From positions 62,001 to 126,000 of the forward strand of contig NZ_FUXI01000003.1 of the NCBI RefSeq assembly GCF_900167335.1: a DNA stretch of 64,000 nt, given 5' to 3'. The position numbers and the translations under genes were made by a program. Under the pieces are notes generated by a model. That model saw only the letters and a list, made by a program, of their open reading frames with translations. It was not told the DNA's origin and ran no database searches. Below, piece by piece: positions 1-7,630 of this stretch (within the stretch, counting starts at the first letter, position 1; every line of letters starts with the position of its first letter). The DNA is from Pilibacter termitis. Its GTDB lineage: Bacteria > Bacillota > Bacilli > Lactobacillales > Streptococcaceae.

Positions 1-333
1 TCATGGGCAGAAAAAAATGCTCAACGTTTCGTAACAGACGGGCCGTGCGTTTATAAAGCAAGCGATAACTCTCTTTGTTTGTTTTGGTCGTCGCTAAAAG
101 GTACGGAGTATGTAGAAGCGATTTCTTTTAGTGAAAATGGGCAATTGGACGGAAAGTGGCAACACGCAAAAGAGCTGTTCTTTAGCTCTGACGGAGGGCA
201 TGGAATGCTTTTCAAAGGATTTGATGAAGAAATGTACTTTACCTTACATCAGCCAAACGAAAGAGAAAAAGAGCATCCAGTCTTTATCAAAATATCAGAA
301 GAGGAAATACTATCTTTTAAAAAAGATAAGTAA
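1..333 (+). CDS. Glycoside hydrolase family 43-type protein, C-terminal part
   Basis: The reading frame is open from base 1 and ends at 333, so only about 110 C-terminal residues are present. The text VTDGPCVYK...LFWSS, followed by GGHGMLFKGFD and LTLHQPN-like FTLHQPNEREKEHP, is typical of the last blades of the five-bladed beta-propeller of GH43 arabinanases and xylosidases, which cut arabinose or xylose side chains from plant polysaccharide. The part carrying most catalytic residues lies outside the window, so activity and substrate cannot be judged. A sugar-binding lipoprotein follows 22 bases later, probably in the same transcript. No secretion signal can be assessed. Confidence 0.75.
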   Translation, partial: SWAEKNAQRFVTDGPCVYKASDNSLCLFWSSLKGTEYVEAISFSENGQLDGKWQHAKELFFSSDGGHGMLFKGFDEEMYFTLHQPNEREKEHPVFIKISEEEILSFKKDK

Positions 334-355
334 ATAAAAAAATGGAGGAATCAAA

Positions 356-1660
356 ATGAAACATTGGAAGAAAGTAATGACAACAATGGTAGCAGGGACG
401 CTACTACTCGGCGGTCTAGCAGGCTGTGGAGGGAAAAAAGAAGACAAAGGGGATAGCAGTGGTAAAGTTAAATTAACAATGGCTTGGTGGGGTTCGCAAG
501 AACGTCATGACGCAACCGCAAAAGTCATCAAACTTTATCAAGAAAAAAATCCAAATGTCACAATCGAGCCAGAATTTTATGATTTTGACGGCTACGTGAC
601 CAAACTAAACGTTTTATCTGCTTCAAGCAAGGTTTGGGATATTTGGCAAATTGCAGGAAATTATCCAGCGTATTTGGATAATATTGAGCCAATGGATGAG
701 TACATCAAAAAGGGAACAATTGACACAAAAGACACAACAGAGGCTTATTTGAAAACGACACAACGTGACGGCAAGCAACTTGGACTTTCAAACGGAATGA
801 ACGCTTATGCAGTAGCTTATGACCCAGAATTGTTCAAAAAAGCAGGAATTGATGAACCGACAGTTGACTGGACTTGGGATGATTTTGAAAAAATTTGTTT
901 GAAAATCCATGAGAAATTAAATATTTACGGTTTCTCTCTCCAAACAAATGATGATTTCTATCCGGGTGCAAGTGTTGGGGTTGGTCAATATGGAGGCGGA
1001 AAAAACTTCTATGACATCAAGACGAACTCAGATACACTAGGGTTTGATGATCCGTCATTGCTTGTGCCTTATCTTGAAATGCGGAAAAAATTAGTAAAAG
1101 CTGGAGCATTCCCAGATTCTGGTGCAATTGCAGAAGTAAAAGATATTGAAAACGACTATCTTGTAAAAGGTGAGGCTGCTATGACTTGGGTGGCAAGTAA
1201 TCAAGTAAACGCACTTGGTGCTGCGGCGAATCGTGAAATCAAACTCATCACCCTACCTAAGCGTAAAGCGGACGTTGGAAGTACAGCTTTGATGAGTTCA
1301 CAAATGCTTTGTATTGCGAAAAACTCTAAATACAAAGAAGAGGCAGCGAAATTCATTAATTTCTTCCACAATGATTTAGAGGCAAACAAAATCCTCAAAG
1401 GTGAACGTGGTGTGCCAATCATGTCAAAAGTGCGTGAAGAATTGAAACCAGAAGAAGATGGACCGCTAAAATCAACTTATGATTATATTGAATTAGTTGG
1501 AAAAGTGGGCAATCCAGAAATTAATACAGTTGAAAACAAAAACAACGCAGTAATCAAAGATCAATACTTGCTATTAATGGAAAAAGTAATCAATGGCGAT
1601 GAAAAAGCAGAAAAAGCAGCCCAAGAAATCTACGACTTCGCAAAAGACAAAGTGAAATAA
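356..1660 (+). CDS. Sugar ABC transporter substrate-binding lipoprotein
   Basis: A 434-residue extracellular solute-binding protein of family 1. It starts with a lipoprotein signal (MKHWKKVMTTMVAG, then a hydrophobic stretch and lipobox LAGC with Cys at residue 24), followed by a short charged linker. The mature part has the usual landmarks: LTMAWWGS, a YQEKNPNV segment, WDIWQIAGNYPAYLDN and a VDWTWDDF motif. It would be tethered outside the membrane and deliver an oligosaccharide to a permease that is not in this window. A GGAGG site lies 7 bases upstream of the ATG. Its neighbours (GH43 enzyme, uxaA/uxaB) suggest a pectin- or arabinan-derived ligand; that specificity is inference. Confidence 0.9.
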   Translation: MKHWKKVMTTMVAGTLLLGGLAGCGGKKEDKGDSSGKVKLTMAWWGSQERHDATAKVIKLYQEKNPNVTIEPEFYDFDGYVTKLNVLSASSKVWDIWQIAGNYPAYLDNIEPMDEYIKKGTIDTKDTTEAYLKTTQRDGKQLGLSNGMNAYAVAYDPELFKKAGIDEPTVDWTWDDFEKICLKIHEKLNIYGFSLQTNDDFYPGASVGVGQYGGGKNFYDIKTNSDTLGFDDPSLLVPYLEMRKKLVKAGAFPDSGAIAEVKDIENDYLVKGEAAMTWVASNQVNALGAAANREIKLITLPKRKADVGSTALMSSQMLCIAKNSKYKEEAAKFINFFHNDLEANKILKGERGVPIMSKVREELKPEEDGPLKSTYDYIELVGKVGNPEINTVENKNNAVIKDQYLLLMEKVINGDEKAEKAAQEIYDFAKDKVK

Positions 1661-2027
1661 GAAAAGCGAGAGGGGCGTTCAGGAGTTTGTCGCAGTGAGC
1701 CATGCCATTTACTTGCCTGAAGCAGAGCTTCAGGTGGTATTGCGAACAGCGACCCAACTCCTGCCCCTCGTAGCTAGACAAAGAAAAGCGGAGCGGGGCG
1801 TTCAGGAGTTTGTCGCAGTGAACCACGTCGTTTATTTACTCGAAACGTAGTTTCGAGCGACGTTGTGAACAGCGACCGAACTCCTGCCCCTCGTAGCTAG
1901 ACAAAGAAAAGCGGAGCGGGGCGTTCAGGAGTTTGTCGCAGTGAACCACGTCGTTTATTTACTCGAAACGTAGTTTCGAGCGACGTTGTGAACAGCGACC
2001 GAACTCCTGCCCCGTGTAGCTAGACAA
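1661..2027 (+). repeat. Array A: three tandem ~122-bp hairpin repeats
   Basis: Three copies (about 1661-1782, 1783-1904, 1905-2027) begin with GAAAAGCG-GAG-GGGGCG and end with CTCCTGCCCC-TCGTAGCTAGACAA. Each folds back: an outer arm CAGGAGTTTGTCGC pairs with GCGAC-GAACTCCTG, then a middle arm, then an inner arm around CTCGAAACG/CGTTTCGAG. Copies 2 and 3 are almost identical; copy 1 differs but keeps pairing. The same family recurs at 47024, 49026, 54491, 59994 and 62782. It is non-coding; reading frames across it are artefacts. Confidence 0.95.
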
Positions 2028-2037
2028 AAAAACAAGC

Positions 2038-2082
2038 GACCGAAATAAACAGGCTACTTATATTTATTTCGGTCATTTTTTT
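2038..2082 (+). terminator. Rho-independent terminator after the sugar-binding gene and repeat array
   Basis: A perfect 12-bp stem (GACCGAAATAAA with TTTATTTCGGTC) encloses 13 bases and is followed by A and seven T. It would end transcription from the sugar-binding lipoprotein through array A. Confidence 0.9.
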
Positions 2083-2188
2083 AAGATTCAAATAAAATAA
2101 CAAAACTAAAAAAGAATTTTTTGAAGAAACGAAAGTAGAAACTGGAACCTAACAAGCTATCTTTGTGAAAAAGTATGGAGATGATTTG

Positions 2189-3475
2189 ATGAAAAAAACA
2201 TATGTTCAAGTAGGTATTGGTGGAAGGGCGAGATTTTTTTATGAGGCAATTGCGAAGGATTTCCGTGAAACAAGTGAATTAATCGGCTTTTGTGATATTT
2301 CACAAGTGAGAATGGATTATGCGAACCGTTTGCTTTCTGAAAAGTACAATTACCCTAAAGTTGCCACCTATTTTTATACCGATTTTGACAAAATGCTAGA
2401 TGAATTACAACCCGATTACGTGATTGTGACAAGTGTAGACAGAACACACCACGAGTATATCATTCGAGCAATGGAAAAAGGTTGTGATGTATTGAGCGAA
2501 AAACCGATGACCATTGATGCAGAAAAAGCAGCAGCTATTTTAAAAACTCAAGAAGAAACAGGGAAAAATTTGCGTGTAACATTCAATTATCGTTACGCTC
2601 CTCATAATACAAAAATCGCAGAATTATTGAGAAGTGGCGTGATTGGCGATGTTTTTTCAGTCCATTTTGAATGGTTGTTAAATACAGAACATGGAGCAGA
2701 TTATTTTAGACGTTGGCATCGCAACAAATACAATAGTGGCGGGCTTTTGGTGCATAAATCGACACATCATTTTGATTTAGTTAATTTTTGGCTACAAAGT
2801 TCACCAAAAACCGTGTTTGCCTTTGGTGAATTGAATTTTTACGGCATGAAAAATGCTGAAAAACGGGGAGTTACACAATTTTATTCACGTAGTTATGGAA
2901 GTGCGGCGGCAAAAGAAGACCCGTTTTCTCTTGATTTAACAAGCAATGAAGAATTGCGAGAATTATATTTGAATGCTGAAGAAGAAAGTGGCTATATACG
3001 AGACAGAAGTGTATTTTCAGACGATATTTCCATTGAAGACACATTGGCAGTTACCGTCCAGTATGAAAATAAAGCAGTTTTGACCTATTCGCTCAATGCT
3101 TATATGCCATATGAAGGGTTTAAAGTCGCATTTAATGGCAGTAAAGGGCGGATTGAAATGACGATTATTGAAAAAAGTTATGTCAATGCAGGCGGAAAAA
3201 AAGAGGACGAGGGAGCTTTAGCATTTCAAGAAATTAAAGTATTCCCAATGTTTTTGGCCCCTTATATCGTAGAAATCGAAACACTTGAAGGCGGTCATGG
3301 CGGTGGGGACCCTATTTTACTCAACGATTTATTTGGCACACCAGAAATTGACCCACTGAACCGCCAAGCCAATCATTTAGATGGTGTAAAAAGTATTCTC
3401 ACAGGAATCGCTGCTAACCAATCGATCGCAAGCGGTTTGCCTGTGAAAATTAAGGATTTACAAACTTATAAATAA
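2189..3475 (+). CDS. Gfo/Idh/MocA family NAD(P)-dependent oxidoreductase
   Basis: This 428-residue protein begins with a Rossmann fold (VQVGIGGRARFF, then IGFCDIS about 28 residues on) and carries the family signature SEKPMTIDAEKA near residue 110. The C-terminal alpha/beta domain has GGLLVHKSTHHFDLVNFWL with the usual His pair. It probably oxidises or reduces a sugar or sugar acid in the cytoplasm. The GTG at 2165 is in frame, but the ATG at 2189 has a GGAGATG site and a better N-terminus. It stands 13 bases before uxaB, so a role in uronate breakdown is likely, but the exact substrate is not readable. Confidence 0.88.
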   Translation: MKKTYVQVGIGGRARFFYEAIAKDFRETSELIGFCDISQVRMDYANRLLSEKYNYPKVATYFYTDFDKMLDELQPDYVIVTSVDRTHHEYIIRAMEKGCDVLSEKPMTIDAEKAAAILKTQEETGKNLRVTFNYRYAPHNTKIAELLRSGVIGDVFSVHFEWLLNTEHGADYFRRWHRNKYNSGGLLVHKSTHHFDLVNFWLQSSPKTVFAFGELNFYGMKNAEKRGVTQFYSRSYGSAAAKEDPFSLDLTSNEELRELYLNAEEESGYIRDRSVFSDDISIEDTLAVTVQYENKAVLTYSLNAYMPYEGFKVAFNGSKGRIEMTIIEKSYVNAGGKKEDEGALAFQEIKVFPMFLAPYIVEIETLEGGHGGGDPILLNDLFGTPEIDPLNRQANHLDGVKSILTGIAANQSIASGLPVKIKDLQTYK

Positions 3476-3488
3476 AGAGAGAAAAAAT

Positions 3489-4667
3489 ATGAATAAACAA
3501 ATAAATATTTTGCAATTTGGTGAAGGAAATTTTTTACGTGGGTTTATTGATTGGGGGATTAATAATCTTCAAGATGAAAATAATGCAATTGCAGTTGCCT
3601 CACCAATAAAATCAAATTTCATCATTGATTTATTGAAAAAACAAAATGGTAAATACAGTGTCTTAATTGAGGGACTTGAAAATGGTAAGGAAGTACAGCG
3701 TTTGGATGTGGTAAATGTATTAAAGGAATGTTTAAATGCCTATACAGACTTTTCACGTCTCATCGAAATTGCTGAAAGTGAAGAGTTAAAGGTGATTCTC
3801 TCAAATACGACAGAGGCAGGAATTGCGTATGACGAAACGGATCGTTACGAACGCGTTCCCGAAGGAACATTTCCAGCAAAATTAACTGTTCTTTTGCACA
3901 AGCGATTTTTGAAAAATTCTTTACCAGTAGAAATTATTCCTTGTGAATTAATAGATAAAAACGGTGCAACGCTTAGGAAAGTGATTTTGCAATATGCAAA
4001 ACTTTGGAATTTAGAACCTGAGTTTTCATCATTCGTCCAAAAATGCCATTTTTACAATACTTTGGTGGATAGAATTGTGCCGGGGTATCCAAAAGAACAA
4101 GCTGATGAAGTGAACAGAAAACTTGATTTTGAGGACAATTTAATTGTCAAAGCAGAACCGTTTGCGTTTATGGGCATTGAGGGTGTCGACCAAACACTTG
4201 ATAATGCGGGGAATCTTGCGATTGAGTACATTTTACCTTTTTCAAAGTTAGGCTTAGGTGCCATTTACACGGACAATTTAACGCCGTACCGTGAACGGAA
4301 AGTACATTTGCTCAATGCACCACATACGGCTATGAGTATGCTTGGACTTCCAAACGGTAAAGAAACGGTACTTGAAATGGTGGTCGAGGAACCTTTTGCA
4401 AGTAAAATTAAAACGTTAATGCTTGAGGAGATTGCACCGAAAATTGATTTACCTAAAGAGGAACTAGAAATTTTTGCTAATCAAGTGCTAGATCGTTTTA
4501 AAAATCCTTTTAATCGTCATGAATTAGCATCTATCGCTCTAAATGAGCAATCCAAATACGAAGTTCGACTTTTGCCGATTATTCAACGATATTTAGAAAA
4601 TGGCGAAAAAGTGCCAGCAGTGTTGAGTGAAGTTGCCGAAATAGCGAAAAAACGCTGGGAGGTGTAA
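3489..4667 (+). CDS. uxaB: Tagaturonate reductase (altronate oxidoreductase)
   Basis: A 392-residue member of the mannitol dehydrogenase/fructuronate reductase family. The N-terminus ILQFGEGNFLRGFIDW is the tagaturonate-reductase form of the nucleotide-binding start, followed by ILSNTTEAGI and, near residue 265, RERKVHLLNAPHTAMSMLG with the catalytic Lys/His region. It reduces D-tagaturonate to D-altronate in galacturonate degradation. It is shorter than the E. coli enzyme (about 480 residues) but ends cleanly. Its stop codon is one base from the start of uxaA, so the two are translated together. A GAGAGAAAA site precedes the ATG. Confidence 0.9.
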   Translation: MNKQINILQFGEGNFLRGFIDWGINNLQDENNAIAVASPIKSNFIIDLLKKQNGKYSVLIEGLENGKEVQRLDVVNVLKECLNAYTDFSRLIEIAESEELKVILSNTTEAGIAYDETDRYERVPEGTFPAKLTVLLHKRFLKNSLPVEIIPCELIDKNGATLRKVILQYAKLWNLEPEFSSFVQKCHFYNTLVDRIVPGYPKEQADEVNRKLDFEDNLIVKAEPFAFMGIEGVDQTLDNAGNLAIEYILPFSKLGLGAIYTDNLTPYRERKVHLLNAPHTAMSMLGLPNGKETVLEMVVEEPFASKIKTLMLEEIAPKIDLPKEELEIFANQVLDRFKNPFNRHELASIALNEQSKYEVRLLPIIQRYLENGEKVPAVLSEVAEIAKKRWEV

Positions 4668-4668
4668 C

Positions 4669-6246
4669 ATGGAATTTATAAAAATATCCCCAATTGATAA
4701 TGTAGTAGTTGCACTTGAAAACGGAGAAAAAGGCGAAAAATTGACAGTTGACGGGCAAGAAATTACGTTATTGCAAGACATTACATTTGGTCATAAAATT
4801 GCGATAAAAAATATTGCAATAGATGAAAATATCATAAAATACGCCTCACCAATTGGTCATGCGACAAAGGCAATTGAAATCGGCGAACACGTGCATATAC
4901 AAAATGTAAAAACAAATCTTGATGCAACGCTTGAATATACCTATGAGCCAGAGCTTGCAGCTCCTGAGGTGAATGTACTTGACGAGTTGAAAAATAATGG
5001 ACAAAATATAGAGGTGCTTCCACAGACATTTTGGGGCTATCAGCGAAAAAATGGTGAAGTAGGGATTCGCAATGACTGTTATATCGTGCCAACGGTTGGT
5101 TGCGTCAATCATACGGCAGAAAAAGTTCGTGAGCGTTTTATAAGAGAAAATCCACTAGCGGAGGAAGTGTTTGACAACATTATTGTTTTACGACATCCTT
5201 ATGGTTGTTCACAAATGGGGGATGATCATGTTAGCACGAGACAATTTTTGGCAAACGCGGTACTTCATCCAAATGCAGCAGCCGTTTTGGTGCTTGGACT
5301 AGGGTGTGAAAACAATTCGATTAATGTATTCAAACAAGTAATCGAAGAAGGAGAAATTGCTATTGAACATGAGCAGTTATCTCGTACTCTTTTGGATAAA
5401 GCAGACAGCAATCGTATAAAATTTCTCATTGCTCAAGAAGTAGAAGACGAAGTAATAAGCGGTGTCGAAATGCTTCATTCTCTTTTGGAGGTAGTCAAGG
5501 AAGAAAAACGTGTAGAATTGCCATTGTCGAAATTACGAATTGGCTTGAAATGCGGTGGTTCAGACGGTTTGTCAGGCATTACAGCCAATCAATTGTTAGG
5601 GAAATTTTCCGATTTTCTCGTGCAGGCTGGCGGAAGTGCTGTTTTAACAGAAGTGCCAGAAATGTTCGGTGCGGAAACTATTTTAATGAATCGCTGTATT
5701 GACTTGAAACGATTTGAGCAAACGGTTAGTCTGATTAATAATTTCAAACAATACTTTTTGGATCACAATATGGTCGTTTATGAAAATCCTTCTCCGGGAA
5801 ACAAAGCAGGAGGAATTACGACACTTGAGGACAAATCGCTAGGTTGTACGCAAAAAGCGGGTTCGACAAGTGTAATGGATGTGTTGCAGTATGGCGAAAG
5901 AATAAAGAAACACGGGCTGACATTGCTACAAGCACCGGGAAATGATTTAGTCGCCTCTTCAGCACTTGCAAGTGCAGGTTGTCACTTAGTTTTATTCACG
6001 ACAGGACGAGGCAACCCATTCGGCACATTTGTACCAACGGTCAAAGTTTCCTCAAACGATACTTTAGCAGAGCATAAAAGCAAGTGGATTGATTTCAATG
6101 CAGGGAAAATCATTCATGCAGGAATGCCAGAAGTAGCCTATGATTTTATCCAAAAAGTAATCGAAATCGCCAACGGAACACTCACGTGTGCCGAAAAAAA
6201 TGGCTATCAAGAAATTGCTATTTTCAAAACGGGAGTGACGCTTTAG
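4669..6246 (+). CDS. uxaA: Altronate dehydratase
   Basis: A 525-residue protein. The first 80 or so residues form a small SAF-like domain with FGHKIAIKNI and SPIGHATKAIEIGEHVH. The rest is the galactarate dehydratase/altronate hydrolase domain: GIRNDCYIVPTVGCVNHTA, HPYGCSQMGDDH, LGLGCENN, GLKCGGSDGLSGITAN and GSTSVMDVLQYGE. Cysteines in these motifs are likely metal ligands. It converts D-altronate to 2-keto-3-deoxygluconate. A GGGAGGTGTAAC site precedes the ATG. KDG kinase and aldolase and uronate isomerase are not in the window and must be elsewhere. Confidence 0.93.
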   Translation: MEFIKISPIDNVVVALENGEKGEKLTVDGQEITLLQDITFGHKIAIKNIAIDENIIKYASPIGHATKAIEIGEHVHIQNVKTNLDATLEYTYEPELAAPEVNVLDELKNNGQNIEVLPQTFWGYQRKNGEVGIRNDCYIVPTVGCVNHTAEKVRERFIRENPLAEEVFDNIIVLRHPYGCSQMGDDHVSTRQFLANAVLHPNAAAVLVLGLGCENNSINVFKQVIEEGEIAIEHEQLSRTLLDKADSNRIKFLIAQEVEDEVISGVEMLHSLLEVVKEEKRVELPLSKLRIGLKCGGSDGLSGITANQLLGKFSDFLVQAGGSAVLTEVPEMFGAETILMNRCIDLKRFEQTVSLINNFKQYFLDHNMVVYENPSPGNKAGGITTLEDKSLGCTQKAGSTSVMDVLQYGERIKKHGLTLLQAPGNDLVASSALASAGCHLVLFTTGRGNPFGTFVPTVKVSSNDTLAEHKSKWIDFNAGKIIHAGMPEVAYDFIQKVIEIANGTLTCAEKNGYQEIAIFKTGVTL

Positions 6247-6305
6247 AGCTGGAGGAGTTGAGTGGGAATATGAAGGTGCCTCTAAAAATTTTTGATTTTC
6301 TTGGG

Positions 6306-6333
6306 TTGAGGTTTTTGGAGGCGGTCTTATAAT
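6306..6333 (+). promoter_or_regulatory. Promoter for lepB, overlapped by an inverted repeat
   Basis: TTGAGG (6306-6311), a 16-base spacer and TATAAT (6328-6333) point towards lepB. The promoter lies inside nested inverted repeats: GCCTCTAAAAA (6278-6288) pairs with TTTTTGGAGGC (6312-6322), and GAAGGTGC (6272-6279) with GCACCTT (6341-6347). These may be an operator or the end of the upstream transcript; the sequence does not decide. Confidence 0.6.
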
Positions 6334-6395
6334 ATATTAAGCACCTTTCTATCTATCTTTCAATCCTCCACGTATATGTGGTAAAATAAGGGTAG

Positions 6396-6453
6396 CTCTA
6401 AAACTTCGATTAAGCTAAAATTAGCAATTTTGAGTAATCGTGAGCCTTTAGAG
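6396..6453 (+). promoter_or_regulatory. Structured leader of lepB
   Basis: Within the 5' leader, CTCTAAA (6396-6402) pairs with TTTAGAG (6447-6453), CGATTA (6407-6412) with TAATCG (6435-6440), and AAAATT with AATTTT around a three-base loop. Together they form one long interrupted hairpin ending 40 bases before the start codon. It has no T-run, so it is not a simple terminator, and it matches no riboswitch I recognise. Confidence 0.5.
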
Positions 6454-6492
6454 GGAACTGTAAAATAAAAAAATATATAGTAAGGTAAAAAA

Positions 6493-7053
6493 ATGAAATT
6501 CTCCCCACGAGCAAAAAAGTTTTTTGAGCAATTTATTTTTTATTTAAAAATTGCAATTGTAGCGGCTGGTTTGGTGGTTTTTATTCGTGGTTTTTTGTTT
6601 GTGCCAGTGACAATTGATGGAAATTCAATGGAAAATACTTTGATGACAGGTGATGAGATGGTCATGGAAAAATTTTCCAAAATTCGTCGATTTGATATTG
6701 TCGTGATTGAAAGACCCAATAATGAGATTTTAGTCAAGCGTGTCATTGGACTTCCTCATGATTCCCTAAAAGTCGTGAACAATCAGCTCTATATCAATGA
6801 CAAAAGGCAAGAGGAGCCTTTTTTAAAGAAAAATTTAAAAAATTATCACTCACTCACTCCGTTTACCAATGATTTTGAGTTGAAAGGCTTGATTGGTAAG
6901 GAAAAACTTGGCAAAGATGAATATTTTGTTATGGGAGACAATCGTGTAGAATCACGTGATTCTAGAACTTTTGGAGTGGTAAAAGAACGAGAAATACTAG
7001 GCAAAGGTTTGTTTGTGTATTATCCATTTGATGAATTGAAATGGTTGAGATAG
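6493..7053 (+). CDS. lepB: Type I signal peptidase
   Basis: A 186-residue membrane-bound serine peptidase that removes signal peptides from exported proteins. One N-terminal membrane segment (residues about 15-37) leads into VTIDGNSMENTLMTGD, where Ser in GNSM is the catalytic nucleophile. VIERPNNEILVKRVIGLPHD contains the general-base Lys, and the family box GDNRVESRDSR follows near residue 155. Length and motif spacing fit a Gram-positive enzyme with a single N-terminal anchor. The ribosome site is weak (TAAGGTAAAAAA). It has its own promoter and leader. Confidence 0.95.
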   Translation: MKFSPRAKKFFEQFIFYLKIAIVAAGLVVFIRGFLFVPVTIDGNSMENTLMTGDEMVMEKFSKIRRFDIVVIERPNNEILVKRVIGLPHDSLKVVNNQLYINDKRQEEPFLKKNLKNYHSLTPFTNDFELKGLIGKEKLGKDEYFVMGDNRVESRDSRTFGVVKEREILGKGLFVYYPFDELKWLR

Positions 7054-7085
7054 CAGAATGCAGCTTGTGTTTTAAGTATGCTCTG

Positions 7086-7205
7086 CTATCCTTCCAATTC
7101 TACAAGTGGAATAATTTCAGCGAAAATATGCAAAAAAATCCCAATAGCTAGCGAAATACCAACAAGTACAAGTGAATGAACCATTATCTTTAGAACTTTT
7201 TTCAT
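7086..7205 (-). CDS. Small single-pass membrane protein (39 residues)
   Basis: On the minus strand an ATG (7205) with GAAAGG nine bases upstream opens a 39-residue frame: MKKVLKIMVHSLVLVGI, then SLAIGIFLHIFAEII and a short acidic end, LVELEG. Two basic residues followed by one long hydrophobic stretch and an acidic tail are usual for small membrane proteins and for type I toxin peptides. It lies convergent to lepB, its stop 33 bases past the lepB stop. I do not recognise the family. Good ribosome site and composition support it; no function can be given. Confidence 0.55.
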   Translation of the reverse strand: MKKVLKIMVHSLVLVGISLAIGIFLHIFAEIIPLVELEG

Positions 7206-7448
7206 TTCAGACGACCTTTCTTTTTTACAAAATGATAAAATAAACATAGCAAAGACAAGCTGGAAAGGAAAGAAAAAACAAAAGAATTTGTATTTTAGTT
7301 AAAAAATAAGCGATTTTCCCCTTTTTTTATAAAAAAAATTTGAATCCTAACTATTATTTCAAGAAAATTCTTACAAATAAAGGTGTAAAAAAATTACACT
7401 TCCAAAAGAAAAGGATTATTTTTGGGAAAAGCTTAAAGTGGGAACAAT

Positions 7449-7482
7449 TTGAGTAATATGAAATAAGATTTTGTGCTATAAT
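7449..7482 (+). promoter_or_regulatory. Promoter of the M23 peptidase gene
   Basis: TGCTATAAT at 7474-7482 is an extended -10 (TGn-TATAAT). TTGAGT at 7449 is too far (22 bases) to be a normal -35, so the extended -10 probably carries the promoter. The leader contains a hairpin, ACCTCATA (7520-7527) with TATGAGGT (7562-7569). Confidence 0.6.
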
Positions 7483-7630
7483 GAGAGTAGTAAATAATTT
7501 ACCAGATAATATTAGAGGGACCTCATATGAAAACTTAGATGTTTTTCAAGATTTGTGATTTTATGAGGTAAAAGTGAAGAAAGATTTTACTCGAATTTTA
7601 GTTCACAGAAAGGAGTTAGGAGATAGCCTT

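Noticed and set aside
1590..1826. Minus-strand frame with MVHCDKLLNAPL repeated
   Set aside because: Also a translation of repeat array A.
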